A stretch of DNA of 64,000 nucleotides. It comes from Acidipropionibacterium jensenii DSM 20535. GTDB lineage: Bacteria; Actinomycetota; Actinomycetes; Propionibacteriales; Propionibacteriaceae. The notes beneath the pieces were generated by a model. It had not been told where the DNA came from. It made no database searches and was given only the letters and a program-made list of their open reading frames with translations. Positions within the stretch are counted from its first letter, which is position 1; every line of letters starts with the position of its first letter. The stretch covers positions 50,439-114,438 of the forward strand of contig NZ_AUDD01000010.1 in NCBI RefSeq assembly GCF_000425285.1, read 5' to 3'. A program made the position numbers and the translations under genes. Shown piece by piece: positions 53,220-63,655 of this stretch.

Positions 53220-54377
53220 TCAGCTCACCGACCCGGAGTGAGGGCTGTCCCACGGCCTGGGGTCGGGCTGGTTGGCCCTGGCGGCGAACTCCTTGAGCGC
53301 CGCCTGGGCGTCGGCGTCCAGCGAGGTGGGCACCGTCACCGCGATGGTGGCCAGCAGGTCGCCACGGGTGCCGTCGTGCCGCGGAGCACCCTTGCCGCGC
53401 ACCCGGAAGGTGCGCCCGTCGGGAGTCCCGGCGGGGATCTTCAGGGTGACGGTTCCGCCCTGGAGCAGCGGGACGCCGATCCTGGCGCCGAGGGCGGCCT
53501 CCGAGAAGGTCACCGGCACCTTGACGGTGAGGTTGTGGCCCTCGCGTCCGAACAGCTTGTGGGGACGCACATGGACCACGACGTACAGGTCGCCGGCCGG
53601 TCCGCCGTTCTCCCCCGGGGAGCCCTTGCTCTTGATGCGGATCCGCTGGCCGTCCTCGACCCCGGCGGGAATCCTCACCTGCATGGTGTGGGTCGACTTT
53701 GCCCGTCCCGAACCGTGGCAGATCGGGCAGGGGTCGTCGATGATCATCCCGCGGCCCTTGCAGTCTGGGCACGGTTCGCTCATCTGGAAGACGCCGCCGC
53801 TGTTGGTGGTGTGCATCCCGGACCCCTCACAGGTGGGGCAGACCCTGGGCATCGTGCCGGCCTTGGCGCCGGTCCCCCGGCAGGCCTGGCATGCGGCCTC
53901 GGAGACGGTGCGCATCGGCACCGTGACACCGGCGATCGCGTCGGTGAAGTCGACGGTCACCTCGCCCTCGACGTCGGCACCGCGTCGGGCGGCCCTGGTC
54001 GTGGTCCGCCTTCCGCCGGTGGAGCCGAAGAGGTTGCCGAACAGGTCGCCCAGTCCGTCGCCGTTGGTGGCATTGCGGAACAGGTCGTCGACCCGGACGT
54101 TCTGACCGCCCCCGCCGGGGAACTTGAACCCGCCGCCACCGCCGAACAGGCTGCGCTGCTGGTCGTACTCCTTGCGCTTCTTCGGGTCTGACAGCACGTC
54201 ATTGGCCTCGGATGCCTCCTTGAAGCGGGCCTCCGCCGCCTTGTCGCCCGGATGGGAGTCGGGGTGGTTCTCCCGCGCCAGCTTGCGGAAGGCCTTCTTG
54301 ATCTCCTCAGGCTTGGCGTCCTTGGAGACGCCCAACACCTTGTAGTAGTCCTTGTTGGCCCAGTCAGTCGTGCTCAT
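53220..54377 (-). CDS. dnaJ: DnaJ (Hsp40) co-chaperone
   Basis: A 385-residue type I J-protein that stimulates DnaK ATPase and delivers substrates. It has the J-domain (about 8-75) with an HPD tripeptide (NHPDSHPGD), a Gly/Phe region, four CxxCxGxG zinc modules (CQACRGTG, CPTCEGSG, CPDCKGRG, CPICHGSG) and the C-terminal substrate domains. It follows grpE by 55 bases and is followed by hspR after 1 base. Confidence 0.97.
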   Translation of the reverse strand: MSTTDWANKDYYKVLGVSKDAKPEEIKKAFRKLARENHPDSHPGDKAAEARFKEASEANDVLSDPKKRKEYDQQRSLFGGGGGFKFPGGGGQNVRVDDLFRNATNGDGLGDLFGNLFGSTGGRRTTTRAARRGADVEGEVTVDFTDAIAGVTVPMRTVSEAACQACRGTGAKAGTMPRVCPTCEGSGMHTTNSGGVFQMSEPCPDCKGRGMIIDDPCPICHGSGRAKSTHTMQVRIPAGVEDGQRIRIKSKGSPGENGGPAGDLYVVVHVRPHKLFGREGHNLTVKVPVTFSEAALGARIGVPLLQGGTVTLKIPAGTPDGRTFRVRGKGAPRHDGTRGDLLATIAVTVPTSLDADAQAALKEFAARANQPDPRPWDSPHSGSVS

Positions 54378-54432
54378 TCAGCGCCTCCTCCCTGTCGAAT
54401 CCACTCGATTGCTCATCTGCTCGTGTCGCGTC

Positions 54433-55188
54433 TCAGTTGTCACCAGCGGGGCTCTGACCGGAGCCCCCGTCGGCCTCCGAGGCACCATTGCCGTTGCTGC
54501 CGGTGCTGCCGGTACCCGTGCTGCCGTTACCGTCCGAGACGGCGTTCGGATCAGGATCCGACACTGCCACCCGGGCCGGCCTCAGCACCTGGTCGCCGAG
54601 CTTGTAGCCCGGCTGCATCACCTGGGAGACGGAGGTCACCGTCGCCCCGGGCAGCGGCACCTGCATCAGCGCCTCGTGGACGTGGGGATCGAACTCCTCG
54701 CCCACCGCGCCGAAGCTGGTGAGGTCGTGGGCCGCGGCGACCTTCGCGATCGCGTCGGCAACCGCACGGAACCCGGACCCCTCCTCCAGCTCGCCGTGCT
54801 GGCGGGCCATCTCGATCGAGTCCAGCACCGGCATCAGGTCCGCGACGACCTTTCGGACGCCCACCTGGCGGGCCAGGTCGCGGTCGCGGTCGACCCTGCG
54901 CTTGTAGTTGACGTACTCGGCCTGAAGACGCTGGAGGTCCTCGGTCCGCTCGGCCAGCAGGGTGGCCAGCTGGCTCTCCCGGCTGGGCGGGTCGGTCGGA
55001 CCCTCTGGTCCGCTGCCGGTGCTCTGGTCGACGCCGTCGGTGTTCAGCTCGACTCCCTCCACGATGTCGTTGAAGGCCTGGTCATCACTGGCCCTGCCAG
55101 TGGCCCGATCGGCCGGGTCGGCCGGGGAGTCACCGCCATCGCGACGGTCGGCGTCCTCGGGCTTGTCAAAGTTCTCGTTGTCACTCAT
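54433..55188 (-). CDS. grpE: GrpE nucleotide-exchange factor
   Basis: A 251-residue exchange factor for DnaK. The long N-terminal helix (about residues 70-125, [22 protein letters not shown]) leads to the compact C-terminal domain with [14 protein letters not shown] and [18 protein letters not shown]. Both ends are unusually acidic and Gly/Ser/Asn-rich, with a [10 protein letters not shown] tail. It lies between dnaK and dnaJ in the HspR operon. Confidence 0.95.
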   Translation of the reverse strand: MSDNENFDKPEDADRRDGGDSPADPADRATGRASDDQAFNDIVEGVELNTDGVDQSTGSGPEGPTDPPSRESQLATLLAERTEDLQRLQAEYVNYKRRVDRDRDLARQVGVRKVVADLMPVLDSIEMARQHGELEEGSGFRAVADAIAKVAAAHDLTSFGAVGEEFDPHVHEALMQVPLPGATVTSVSQVMQPGYKLGDQVLRPARVAVSDPDPNAVSDGNGSTGTGSTGSNGNGASEADGGSGQSPAGDN

Positions 55189-55318
55189 GTCGTTCTCGTC
55201 ACCCCTGGATCTGGCGTTCTGCGCCCCGGGGGCGCCGGTTCACCCGACGCCCCCGGTCACGCGTGGAGACTGCGTGGAGCCTGCGGGCCCGGCCGCGGGG
55301 CCGGGCTCACAGCTGCGC

Positions 55319-57190
<1,872 letters not shown>

Positions 57191-57272
57191 GTTTCCTGTT
57201 CCTCCTGAGTGAGGTGAAAGTTCTTCATGTGGCTCTCCGGGACCCCGTGGCCAACCATCTGCCTGGCGTCCC

Positions 57273-57293
57273 CTTGAGCGGTTACGGCTCAAG
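57273..57293. promoter_or_regulatory. HAIR site 1 of dnaK (HspR operator)
   Basis: CTTGAGC-N7-GCTCAAG, a perfect inverted repeat with one compensated change in each half of the CTTGAGT-N7-ACTCAAG consensus. It starts 83 bases upstream of the dnaK start codon. Confidence 0.85.
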
Positions 57294-57348
57294 GCTAGCG
57301 GTTGAGTCGACCCGTATCAACCTTCCTGCGGGCCTTTCGTGCTCCAAC

Positions 57349-57369
57349 CTTGAGTACACCAGACTCAAC
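57349..57369. promoter_or_regulatory. HAIR site 2 of dnaK (HspR operator)
   Basis: CTTGAGT-N7-ACTCAAC, one mismatch from consensus, 76 bases from the first site (start to start). Confidence 0.85.
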
Positions 57370-57459
57370 CCTGGTGACCCCGGTGGTATTCCCGACCTCT
57401 CCCACACGTCTCCGCGCACCCACATTCCACGCGTCCACGCGTCTGCGCCCACCCACACT

Positions 57460-57531
57460 CCACGATGCTCGCGAAGTTCGACGATGCTCGCGCTATAGCG
57501 CGAGCATCGTCGAACTTCGCGAGCATCGTGG
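57460..57531. repeat. Family B palindromic element, copy 1
   Basis: A perfect 72-bp palindrome with 36-base arms centred at 57495/57496 on TA. Each arm contains CGATGCTCGCG twice, separated by AAGTTCGA. A second copy lies at 59100-59171. Confidence 0.92.
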
Positions 57532-58004
57532 GGTCAGGGTCAGACTTCCCCAGGGATGGTCGGACCGCGTGGGGGTGGTCGGACTCCACCAGCGGGCGGG
57601 ATGGGACTTCGGCCCGGGGCGGTCATACTTCAATCCAGCCGGGCCTTGGTCCGCTGCGGTCGGGGCCGCCGGGCACAGTCCGGGGTTCCGGTCGGGCGTG
57701 GACGGATACCCCGGCACGGACCGAATGACGGCCACCGCGGTTCGGACCCGCTGACACACCCCGACCAGCGGCCGCGACCCCCAACTGGGCACCACCCTGA
57801 CCGACGTCCCACTCCCCCAACCGGGCATCAACCCGACCGGCGTCCCACCCTCTGGCCGAAGCCCCACTCCGCCGAGCAGGCCACCGCCTGCAGGAGAGTC
57901 CAGGAACGGCCACACCGTGCCCAGATTCCGCCCACAGCGAACTCCACTGTGAATCCCGGCCACCACCGTCACAAAACGCGGTTCTCGGACCACCTGTTCT
58001 GGGT

Positions 58005-58934
58005 GTGAAGGGGATATCCAAGAACGTCAGGCGGGTCAGCGATCTGGTCCGCGAAGGAATGAGCCATGAGGACGTCGCGCGGTGCATCAGCGACGGGTCC
58101 ATGACCACGATCCGGCACGGGGCGGTGAGCACCGGTCCACCGGGCATCGACGAGCGAGAGCTCCAGCTCGACCTCATCGAGGCGACCCTGCCCGTCCTCG
58201 GCGGGGACGACTGGGTCCTGAGCCATGTCTCGGCTGCGGCCCTCCTCGGGCTCCCGATGACCAAGGACGAGCAGACGACGGTGTGGGTGACCAAACCGCC
58301 GGGAGACAACAGCAGGCACCGCAAACCATGGCTCGTGACGCGGACGTGCAGAATCACTCCCCAAGAGATCTGTGACGTCCGCGGGGTCCGCGTCACCAGT
58401 CCGGAGCGCACCGCGGTCGACATGGCGCGCGAGTTCGGCTTCGTCACCGGCGTCATGATCGCCGACGCCGTCCTGGGCAGAGGCGGATCCGCGCAGCACC
58501 TCCAGGAGCTCACGGACCGTGCCTTCCGCAGACCGGGAAACCGAGCGGCACGGCGGGTGGCGGAGTTCGCCGACCCTGCCCCCGAGAGCCCCGGGGAGTC
58601 GCTGATGCGCGCCATGCTGGAGGTCCAGGGCTGCCCCCGCCCGGTGCTGCAGTTCATCATCCGCACCCCGGACGGACAGTTCGTCGCACGGACCGACTTC
58701 GGGTGGCCGGAGTTCGGGGTGATCGGCGAGTACGACGGCCCCGAGAAGTACGGTCGGCTGCTGCGTCCGGGCCAGACCGTCTCAGACGTCGTCGTCGCCG
58801 AGAAGGACCGGGAGGCGGCCATCCGCGACCAGGGATTCCAGATCATCAGGTTCAGCGCGGCCGATCTGAGGAACCCCCGGGCAGCGGCGTACCGGCTGCG
58901 ACGTCTGATCTACAGGACAGGACCTGGCGCATAG
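58005..58934 (+). CDS. AbiEi-like/DUF559-type protein (Vsr-like fold)
   Basis: A 309-residue protein of a group common in actinobacteria. The N-terminal third contains an AbiEi-antitoxin-like winged-helix pattern (SDLVREGMSHEDVARCIS and the WVLSHVSAAALLG segment); the middle has VRVTSPERTAVDMAREF. The C-terminal part is DUF559/Vsr-endonuclease-like, with RTDFGWPEFGVIGEYDG and IIRFSAADL. No toxin partner gene is next to it. The GTG at 58005 lacks a good ribosome site; the ATG 18 codons downstream is an alternative. Family B palindromes lie on both sides. Function unknown; nuclease activity is inference. Confidence 0.78.
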   Translation: MKGISKNVRRVSDLVREGMSHEDVARCISDGSMTTIRHGAVSTGPPGIDERELQLDLIEATLPVLGGDDWVLSHVSAAALLGLPMTKDEQTTVWVTKPPGDNSRHRKPWLVTRTCRITPQEICDVRGVRVTSPERTAVDMAREFGFVTGVMIADAVLGRGGSAQHLQELTDRAFRRPGNRAARRVAEFADPAPESPGESLMRAMLEVQGCPRPVLQFIIRTPDGQFVARTDFGWPEFGVIGEYDGPEKYGRLLRPGQTVSDVVVAEKDREAAIRDQGFQIIRFSAADLRNPRAAAYRLRRLIYRTGPGA

Positions 58935-59304
58935 CCCGGAGCCGTCATCGGGGGCACCCGGAGCTTGAGCCGGCCGAATCCACCAGCACTTCAACCGACC
59001 GAGACCACCCAGGACTTCAGCCGACCCTGCCCACCCGGCCAGATCCGACCACACCAGCCCCAAACCCGACCACACCCAGTCCATTGGCCGCCCAAACCCC
59101 GACGATGCTCGCGAAGTTCGACGATGCTCACGCTATAGCGCGAGCATCGTCGAACTTCGCGAGCATCGTCGCAAAAAGGGTGGCACCGGCAACCCAGGGG
59201 GCACCGCAGGACGTCCGGCACCACATAGGGGCCGGCACCGCAGGACGGCCGGGAAGACAACTGGCCGGCTGGAGAACCAGCCGGCCAGTCAGTCCACCCA
59301 GAAC
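58935..59304. other. Intergenic gap with family B palindrome
   Basis: A 370-base gap holding a C/A-rich stretch with several CGACC and CCACC repeats (58975-59098) and the second family B palindrome (59100-59171). Between 59172 and 59304 a CCGGC-rich stretch with a small GCCGGC/GCCGGC hairpin at about 59261-59285 may end the PiT transcript. Confidence 0.6.
59100..59171. repeat. Family B palindromic element, copy 2
   Basis: A 72-bp palindrome identical to copy 1 across nearly all of its length, with a single mismatch (A at 59130 opposite C at 59141). Same orientation symmetry and the same TA centre. Confidence 0.92.
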
Positions 59305-59535
59305 TCAGTGAAAGTAGGGGATGAGGAGGTAGAGGCCGTAGAGGACCACCAGGCCGGCCAGCCCGATCATGCTCCAGCCGATCATCACCAGGGAGGCGGT
59401 GCCGTCCCCGTTGCCCTCGCGGATCTTCGCCCGGTCGAGCATCAGCGCCCCGCCGGAGACGACTCCGACGATGGCCACGGCGGCCAGCACGGTCACCATC
59501 GCGACCTGGGCCAGTGCGATCCAGTCGATGCTCAT
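59305..59535 (-). CDS. Small two-helix membrane protein coupled to the PiT gene
   Basis: A 76-residue protein with two hydrophobic segments (about residues 5-29 and 50-72) and a short basic/acidic loop between them with DRAKIREGNGDG. Its ATG overlaps the PiT stop by four bases (ATGA), so the two are coupled. I do not recognise the family. Because it is small, membrane-bound and co-translated with a transporter, it may be an accessory or regulatory subunit; this is inference. Confidence 0.75.
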   Translation of the reverse strand: MSIDWIALAQVAMVTVLAAVAIVGVVSGGALMLDRAKIREGNGDGTASLVMIGWSMIGLAGLVVLYGLYLLIPYFH

Positions 59536-60686
59536 GCTGCGGCTCCCTCGGAGACGTGGGCGACGCCGGGCTTGCGCACGTTGACGTCGCTGGACTCGTT
59601 GACATTCTTCGAATCGATCGAGTGATGACGGGATTGATGGAGGATGAACCCGGCGCCGAGCAGCAGCAGGGCCGCATCGATCGCCATGCCGCCGAGCCCG
59701 AGGCCGGCGATGAGGGAGGCCAGCGCGCCGACGACCGCGGCACAGGGCAGGGTGACGACCCAGGCGATCGCCATTCTCCCGGCGGTGGACCACCGGACCT
59801 GAGTGCCTCGGCCGAGCCCGCAGCCCAGGATCGATCCCGAGCAGACGTGGGTGGTCGACAGCGCGAAGCCCAGGTGGGAGCTGGCGAGGATGGCGACGGT
59901 CGAGGAGGTCTCGGCGGCGAATCCCTGGGGGGACTCGATGTCGCACAGCCCCTTGCCCATGGTTCGCATGATCCGCCACCCGCCGGAGTAGGTACCCAGG
60001 CCGATGGCGCAGCCGGCCGCCAGGATGACCCAGACGTGCGGGCCGGTGCCGGCCGTCTGGTAGCCGGCGGCCACCAGCACCAGGGTGATGATGCCCATCG
60101 TCTTCTGGCCGTCGGAGGTGCCGTGGGCCAGGGCGACCATGGACGCCGACACGACCTGCGCGTGCCGGAAGATGCCGCGAGTGTTCTTGTCGGTGGTGCG
60201 ACCGTTGATCTTGTAGGCCAGCCGAGTGGCCAGGGCGGCGGCGACGCCGGCCACCACCGGGGCGACCAGGGCCGGCAGGATGATCTTGCTGAGGATGGTC
60301 TCGAGGTGGACCCCGCTCATCCCCGCCTTGACCACCACGGCGCCGATGAGGCCGCCGAACAGGGCGTGCGAGGAGCTGGACGGAAGTCCGAAGAGCCAGG
60401 TGACGAGGTTCCACATGATGGCCCCGGCCAGGCCGGCGAAGACCATCTCGGGACTCACCAGCGAGTCCTCGACGATGCCGCTGGAGATGGTCTTGGCGAC
60501 CTCGGTCGACAGGGTGGCCCCGACGACGTTGAGGACGGCCGCGATACCTACCGCGACCTTCGGGGCGAGAGCACCGGTGGCCACCGAGGTGGCCATGGCA
60601 TTCGCGGAATCGTGAAAGCCGTTGGTGAAGTCAAACGCCAGCGCTGTGATCACGACCAGGCAGACGATGAACAGAGTCGTTGTCAA
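59532..60686 (-). CDS. pitA: PiT-family inorganic phosphate transporter
   Basis: A 384-residue low-affinity phosphate (metal-phosphate)/proton symporter. It has the two PHO4 repeats with GFHDSANAMATSVATGAL and HGTSDGQKTMG, LPSSSSHALFGGLIGA and STTHVCSGSILGCG. About nine to ten helices. The start is TTG at 60686 with AAGGA 7 bases upstream. Next to a PhoPR-like two-component pair, separated by a 438-base regulatory gap with a PHO-box-like repeat, so phosphate control is plausible. Confidence 0.92.
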   Translation of the reverse strand: MTTTLFIVCLVVITALAFDFTNGFHDSANAMATSVATGALAPKVAVGIAAVLNVVGATLSTEVAKTISSGIVEDSLVSPEMVFAGLAGAIMWNLVTWLFGLPSSSSHALFGGLIGAVVVKAGMSGVHLETILSKIILPALVAPVVAGVAAALATRLAYKINGRTTDKNTRGIFRHAQVVSASMVALAHGTSDGQKTMGIITLVLVAAGYQTAGTGPHVWVILAAGCAIGLGTYSGGWRIMRTMGKGLCDIESPQGFAAETSSTVAILASSHLGFALSTTHVCSGSILGCGLGRGTQVRWSTAGRMAIAWVVTLPCAAVVGALASLIAGLGLGGMAIDAALLLLGAGFILHQSRHHSIDSKNVNESSDVNVRKPGVAHVSEGAAA

Positions 60687-61124
60687 TGACAGTCCTTGGA
60701 CTCAGAGCGCGCGGTCGACCAGACCCACCCGTCACAAACCTGGGTTCCAGCGGTGCGCCCGAACCCAGCAGAACGCTAGTGCGATCGGTGACCCCCGGTT
60801 TTCACCCCTGCGCGGACCCGGCCCCCCGCGTCCGGGTCCGGGCGGGCCCTGTCCTGGCAACAGGGCGGGCGGGCGGCGTCCGGTCCGCCCCGCAGGCCGA
60901 CGCAGGAACCGGCCCCGCGGCGCGACGTCGCGGACGAGACGGCACGCCGTACTCCGGGTCGATGGTGAAAGTTAACCAAATGTTCATCTTGGGCCATCGG
61001 CGCATCCGCCGGGGACCAACCCTCCCCTGGCCATCGGCTGCACACAGCCCCCGACTACCGACTCTCAGGATCATCACAGCCAAGCCCCGTCCTCCACACA
61101 CCCTCTGCGTGCCATTCTTGCGAC
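60687..61124. other. Divergent regulatory region between pitA and the two-component pair
   Basis: A 438-base gap between divergent genes. It holds the direct repeat at 60971-60992 and otherwise only C/G-rich sequence with several short CCCGG-type palindromes. No gene is seen. Confidence 0.55.
60971..60992 (+). promoter_or_regulatory. PHO-box-like 11-bp direct repeat
   Basis: GTTAACCAAAT followed immediately by GTTCATCTTGG: two 11-base units matching the GTTCACC-type direct repeats bound by actinobacterial PhoP. It lies 133 bases upstream of the response-regulator start, so the regulator may control its own gene and possibly pitA. Confidence 0.5.
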
Positions 61125-61853
61125 GTGACGGACAATTCACCCACCAGACTCACACGCGCCGACGGCTCTCCGATCCGTGTCCTGGCCGTCGACGACGAGG
61201 CCAGCCTGACCGAGCTTCTCTCCATGGCGATGCGCTACGAGGGATGGAAGGTGACCACCGCGGACAGCGGCATCAAGGCCGTCCGCGCGGCCAAGGAGGT
61301 CAAGCCGGACGCCATCGTCCTGGACATGATGCTGCCGGACTTCGACGGCCTGGAGGTGATGCGCCGAATCCGGATGGACCAGCCCGAGGTGCCGGTGATC
61401 TTCCTCACCGCCAAGGACTCGGTCACCGACCGGATCGCCGGACTCACCGCCGGTGGCGACGATTACGTCACCAAGCCGTTCTCCCTGGAGGAGCTCATCG
61501 CCCGGCTGCGCGGCCTGCTGCGCCGCTCGGGAGCCACCGAACCGCGCTCGGACTCCACTCTGGTGGTGGGCGACCTCACCCTGGACGAGGACTCCCATGA
61601 GGTGGCCCGGGCCGGCGAGGAGATCAACCTCACCGCCACTGAGTTCGAGCTGCTGCGCTACCTCATGCGCAATCCCCGCCGGGTGCTGTCGAAGGCCCAG
61701 ATCCTCGACCGGGTGTGGAACTACGACTTCGGCGGTCAGGCCAATGTCGTCGAGCTGTACATCTCCTACCTGCGCAAGAAGGTCGACCGCGGCCGCCAGC
61801 CGATGATCCACACCATGCGCGGCGCCGGGTACGTGCTGCGTCCCGCCAACTGA
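61125..61853 (+). CDS. phoP: OmpR-family response regulator, PhoP-like
   Basis: A 242-residue regulator: receiver domain with acid pair Asp23/Asp24, phosphoacceptor Asp67 (IVLDMMLP) and Lys in YVTKPFS; then a winged-helix effector domain with LTATEFELLRYLMRN and VWNYDFGGQANVVELYISYLRKKVD. The sequence is close to mycobacterial PhoP as I remember it, and a PHO-box-like repeat lies upstream. GTG start at 61125. The cognate kinase follows 9 bases after the stop. The symbol is a family-level assignment. Confidence 0.88.
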   Translation: MTDNSPTRLTRADGSPIRVLAVDDEASLTELLSMAMRYEGWKVTTADSGIKAVRAAKEVKPDAIVLDMMLPDFDGLEVMRRIRMDQPEVPVIFLTAKDSVTDRIAGLTAGGDDYVTKPFSLEELIARLRGLLRRSGATEPRSDSTLVVGDLTLDEDSHEVARAGEEINLTATEFELLRYLMRNPRRVLSKAQILDRVWNYDFGGQANVVELYISYLRKKVDRGRQPMIHTMRGAGYVLRPAN

Positions 61854-61862
61854 GCCGCGACG

Positions 61863-63425
61863 ATGGGCAGGATCCGGGAGCGCCTCACCCGACGGCCAGA
61901 CTCCCGGCAGGACTCCCGGCTGGACCATCCGCGCGGCAACGGCACCCTGGGACGCCGACTCATCATCCAGGTGTCGGCGATCGCCGCGGTGGTCGCCATC
62001 GCGCTGACCGCCATCACCACCTTCGCTACCTGGCACATCCTGGTTTCCCAGCTGGACCAGCAGCTCGACACCGCCAGCCAACGCCAGTCCAGCCAGCCGG
62101 GGGCCGATCCCTGCTTCACCGAGATCCCCGGCCCCGCCCAGGGGTCCAAGGTGCTGGGCAACTCGGTGGGCTCGGTCTTCGTCTCCCGGTGCGCCAACGG
62201 GCTGACGGTCGGATCGGTGGTCACCGAGGGTCAGGTGGACTCCTTCATCCGCGGCAACGGGATGTGGATCGGCCTGAACAACAGTGCCACCACCGTCTCG
62301 CCGAGTCTCGACTCCGGCCTCAACACCCTGCTCGACGTCCCCAGCGACGGCCGCAAGCACGGCATCAGGCTGGACGGTCTGGACCGCTACCGGGTGCTCT
62401 CCCAGACCCGCGACGGCGCCACCTACGTGGTCGCGCTGCCGATGGGAAACATCGACAGAGCGATCAAGGCCCTACTGATCCTGGAGTGCGGCGGGGCGGC
62501 ACTGGCCGTGGTCGCCTCGATGGTGATCTCGCGCACCGTCGTGATGCACAACCTCAAACCCCTCAACCGGCTGGCCTCGGTGGCCAACCACGTCTCGAGG
62601 CTCGGCCTGGACTCCGGGGAGGTCAACCTGCCGGTCCGCGTCGATCCCGCGCTGGCCGATCCGCGCACCGAGGTGGGCCGGGTCGGATCGGCCTTCAACC
62701 ACATGCTCAACAATGTCGAGGGAGCCCTGGCGGCCCGCCAGAAATCCGAGACGAAGGTCCGCCAGTTCGTCGCCGACGCCTCCCACGAGCTGCGCAATCC
62801 GCTCGCCTCGATCCGCGGCTACGCGGAACTCACCCGCCGCTCCGAGCAGCAGCTGCCGGAGGACGCCGCCCACTCGCTGAGCCGGATCGAGGCCCAGGCA
62901 ACCAGGATGAGCGGTCTGGTGGAGGACATGCTGCTGCTGGCCCGTCTAGACAACCACCAGACTCTCGACCTCCAGCCCACCGACCTCGTCGAGGTGGTGC
63001 TCAACGCGGTCTCGGACTCCCAGGCCGCCAGCACCGACCACACCTGGTCGCTGGACCTGCCCGACGAGCCGGTCATGGTGGCAGCCGACCCCGACCGGCT
63101 CACCCAGGTGGTCGTCAATGTGCTCTCCAACGCGCGCAAGCACACCCCGCCCGGCACCCATGTGCACACCTCCGTCGCGGTCGAGGGAACCGAGGCGCGG
63201 GTGGTGGTCGCCGACGACGGTCCAGGAATCCCCGAGTCGGTCCGCGAGACGGTCTTCGAACGGTTCGCCCGCGCCGACACCTCCCGCACCGACTCCACCG
63301 AGGGGTCCACCGGGCTGGGGCTGGCGATCGTGGCGGCCGTGATGGAGGCCCACCACGGCTCGGCGCACCTCGACTCCAGCGAGCGCGGGACGACGATGAC
63401 GCTGCGGCTCCCGCTCGCCGGCTGA
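61863..63425 (+). CDS. phoR: Sensor histidine kinase, PhoR-like
   Basis: A 520-residue kinase: basic cytoplasmic start, helix 1 (about 34-58), an extracellular domain of about 140 residues containing two cysteines (DPCF and SRC), helix 2 (about 203-224), a HAMP domain, phosphoacceptor DASHELRNPLAS (His308), and a GHKL ATPase (NVLSNARKHTPP, DDGPGIP, STGLGLAIV). It phosphorylates the preceding regulator. The stimulus is not shown by the sequence; phosphate limitation is inferred from the context. Confidence 0.9.
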   Translation: MGRIRERLTRRPDSRQDSRLDHPRGNGTLGRRLIIQVSAIAAVVAIALTAITTFATWHILVSQLDQQLDTASQRQSSQPGADPCFTEIPGPAQGSKVLGNSVGSVFVSRCANGLTVGSVVTEGQVDSFIRGNGMWIGLNNSATTVSPSLDSGLNTLLDVPSDGRKHGIRLDGLDRYRVLSQTRDGATYVVALPMGNIDRAIKALLILECGGAALAVVASMVISRTVVMHNLKPLNRLASVANHVSRLGLDSGEVNLPVRVDPALADPRTEVGRVGSAFNHMLNNVEGALAARQKSETKVRQFVADASHELRNPLASIRGYAELTRRSEQQLPEDAAHSLSRIEAQATRMSGLVEDMLLLARLDNHQTLDLQPTDLVEVVLNAVSDSQAASTDHTWSLDLPDEPVMVAADPDRLTQVVVNVLSNARKHTPPGTHVHTSVAVEGTEARVVVADDGPGIPESVRETVFERFARADTSRTDSTEGSTGLGLAIVAAVMEAHHGSAHLDSSERGTTMTLRLPLAG

Positions 63426-63655
63426 TCGCCTCACGGCCCCGCCCACCGAGGCTCCACAGTCCACCCGACAGCGCGACGTGACGAGTCGAGCTCACAGCGC
63501 CATCCACCGATGGCACCGCTCCCAGCGCGACCTGCGCCCAGCTTCCAGCAGCCCACCGCTCGGCCCAGTTCTGCAGTGGCCGAGGTTCAGATCCGCTGTG
63601 CGCCCACCGGGTGATAGCTGTCCTCCGACTGTGCGAATGCTGATGATCGTGCTTT

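Larger units (their letters stand above)
57191..58004. other. dnaK control region and repeats
   Basis: This 814-base gap between divergent genes holds two HAIR sites (57273-57369), a 72-bp family B palindrome (57460-57531) and, at about 57779-57849, two imperfect copies of a ~35-base GGGCA-CA-CC-GACC-CGTCCCA unit. The rest has no recognised gene. Confidence 0.65.

Noticed and set aside
57623..58846. A 407-codon minus-strand frame opposite the AbiEi/DUF559-like gene
   Set aside because: The plus-strand gene has consistent protein character and family motifs; the opposite frame is Ser/Arg-rich and has none.
61715..63481. A 588-codon plus-strand frame overlapping the PhoR-like kinase
   Set aside because: The kinase frame has all expected domains; the overlapping frame is Arg/Pro-rich without similarity.
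63426..63655. Terminal inverted repeat of the IS481-family element
   Set aside because: The other end lies outside the window, so no pair of ends can be compared and no boundary can be assigned.
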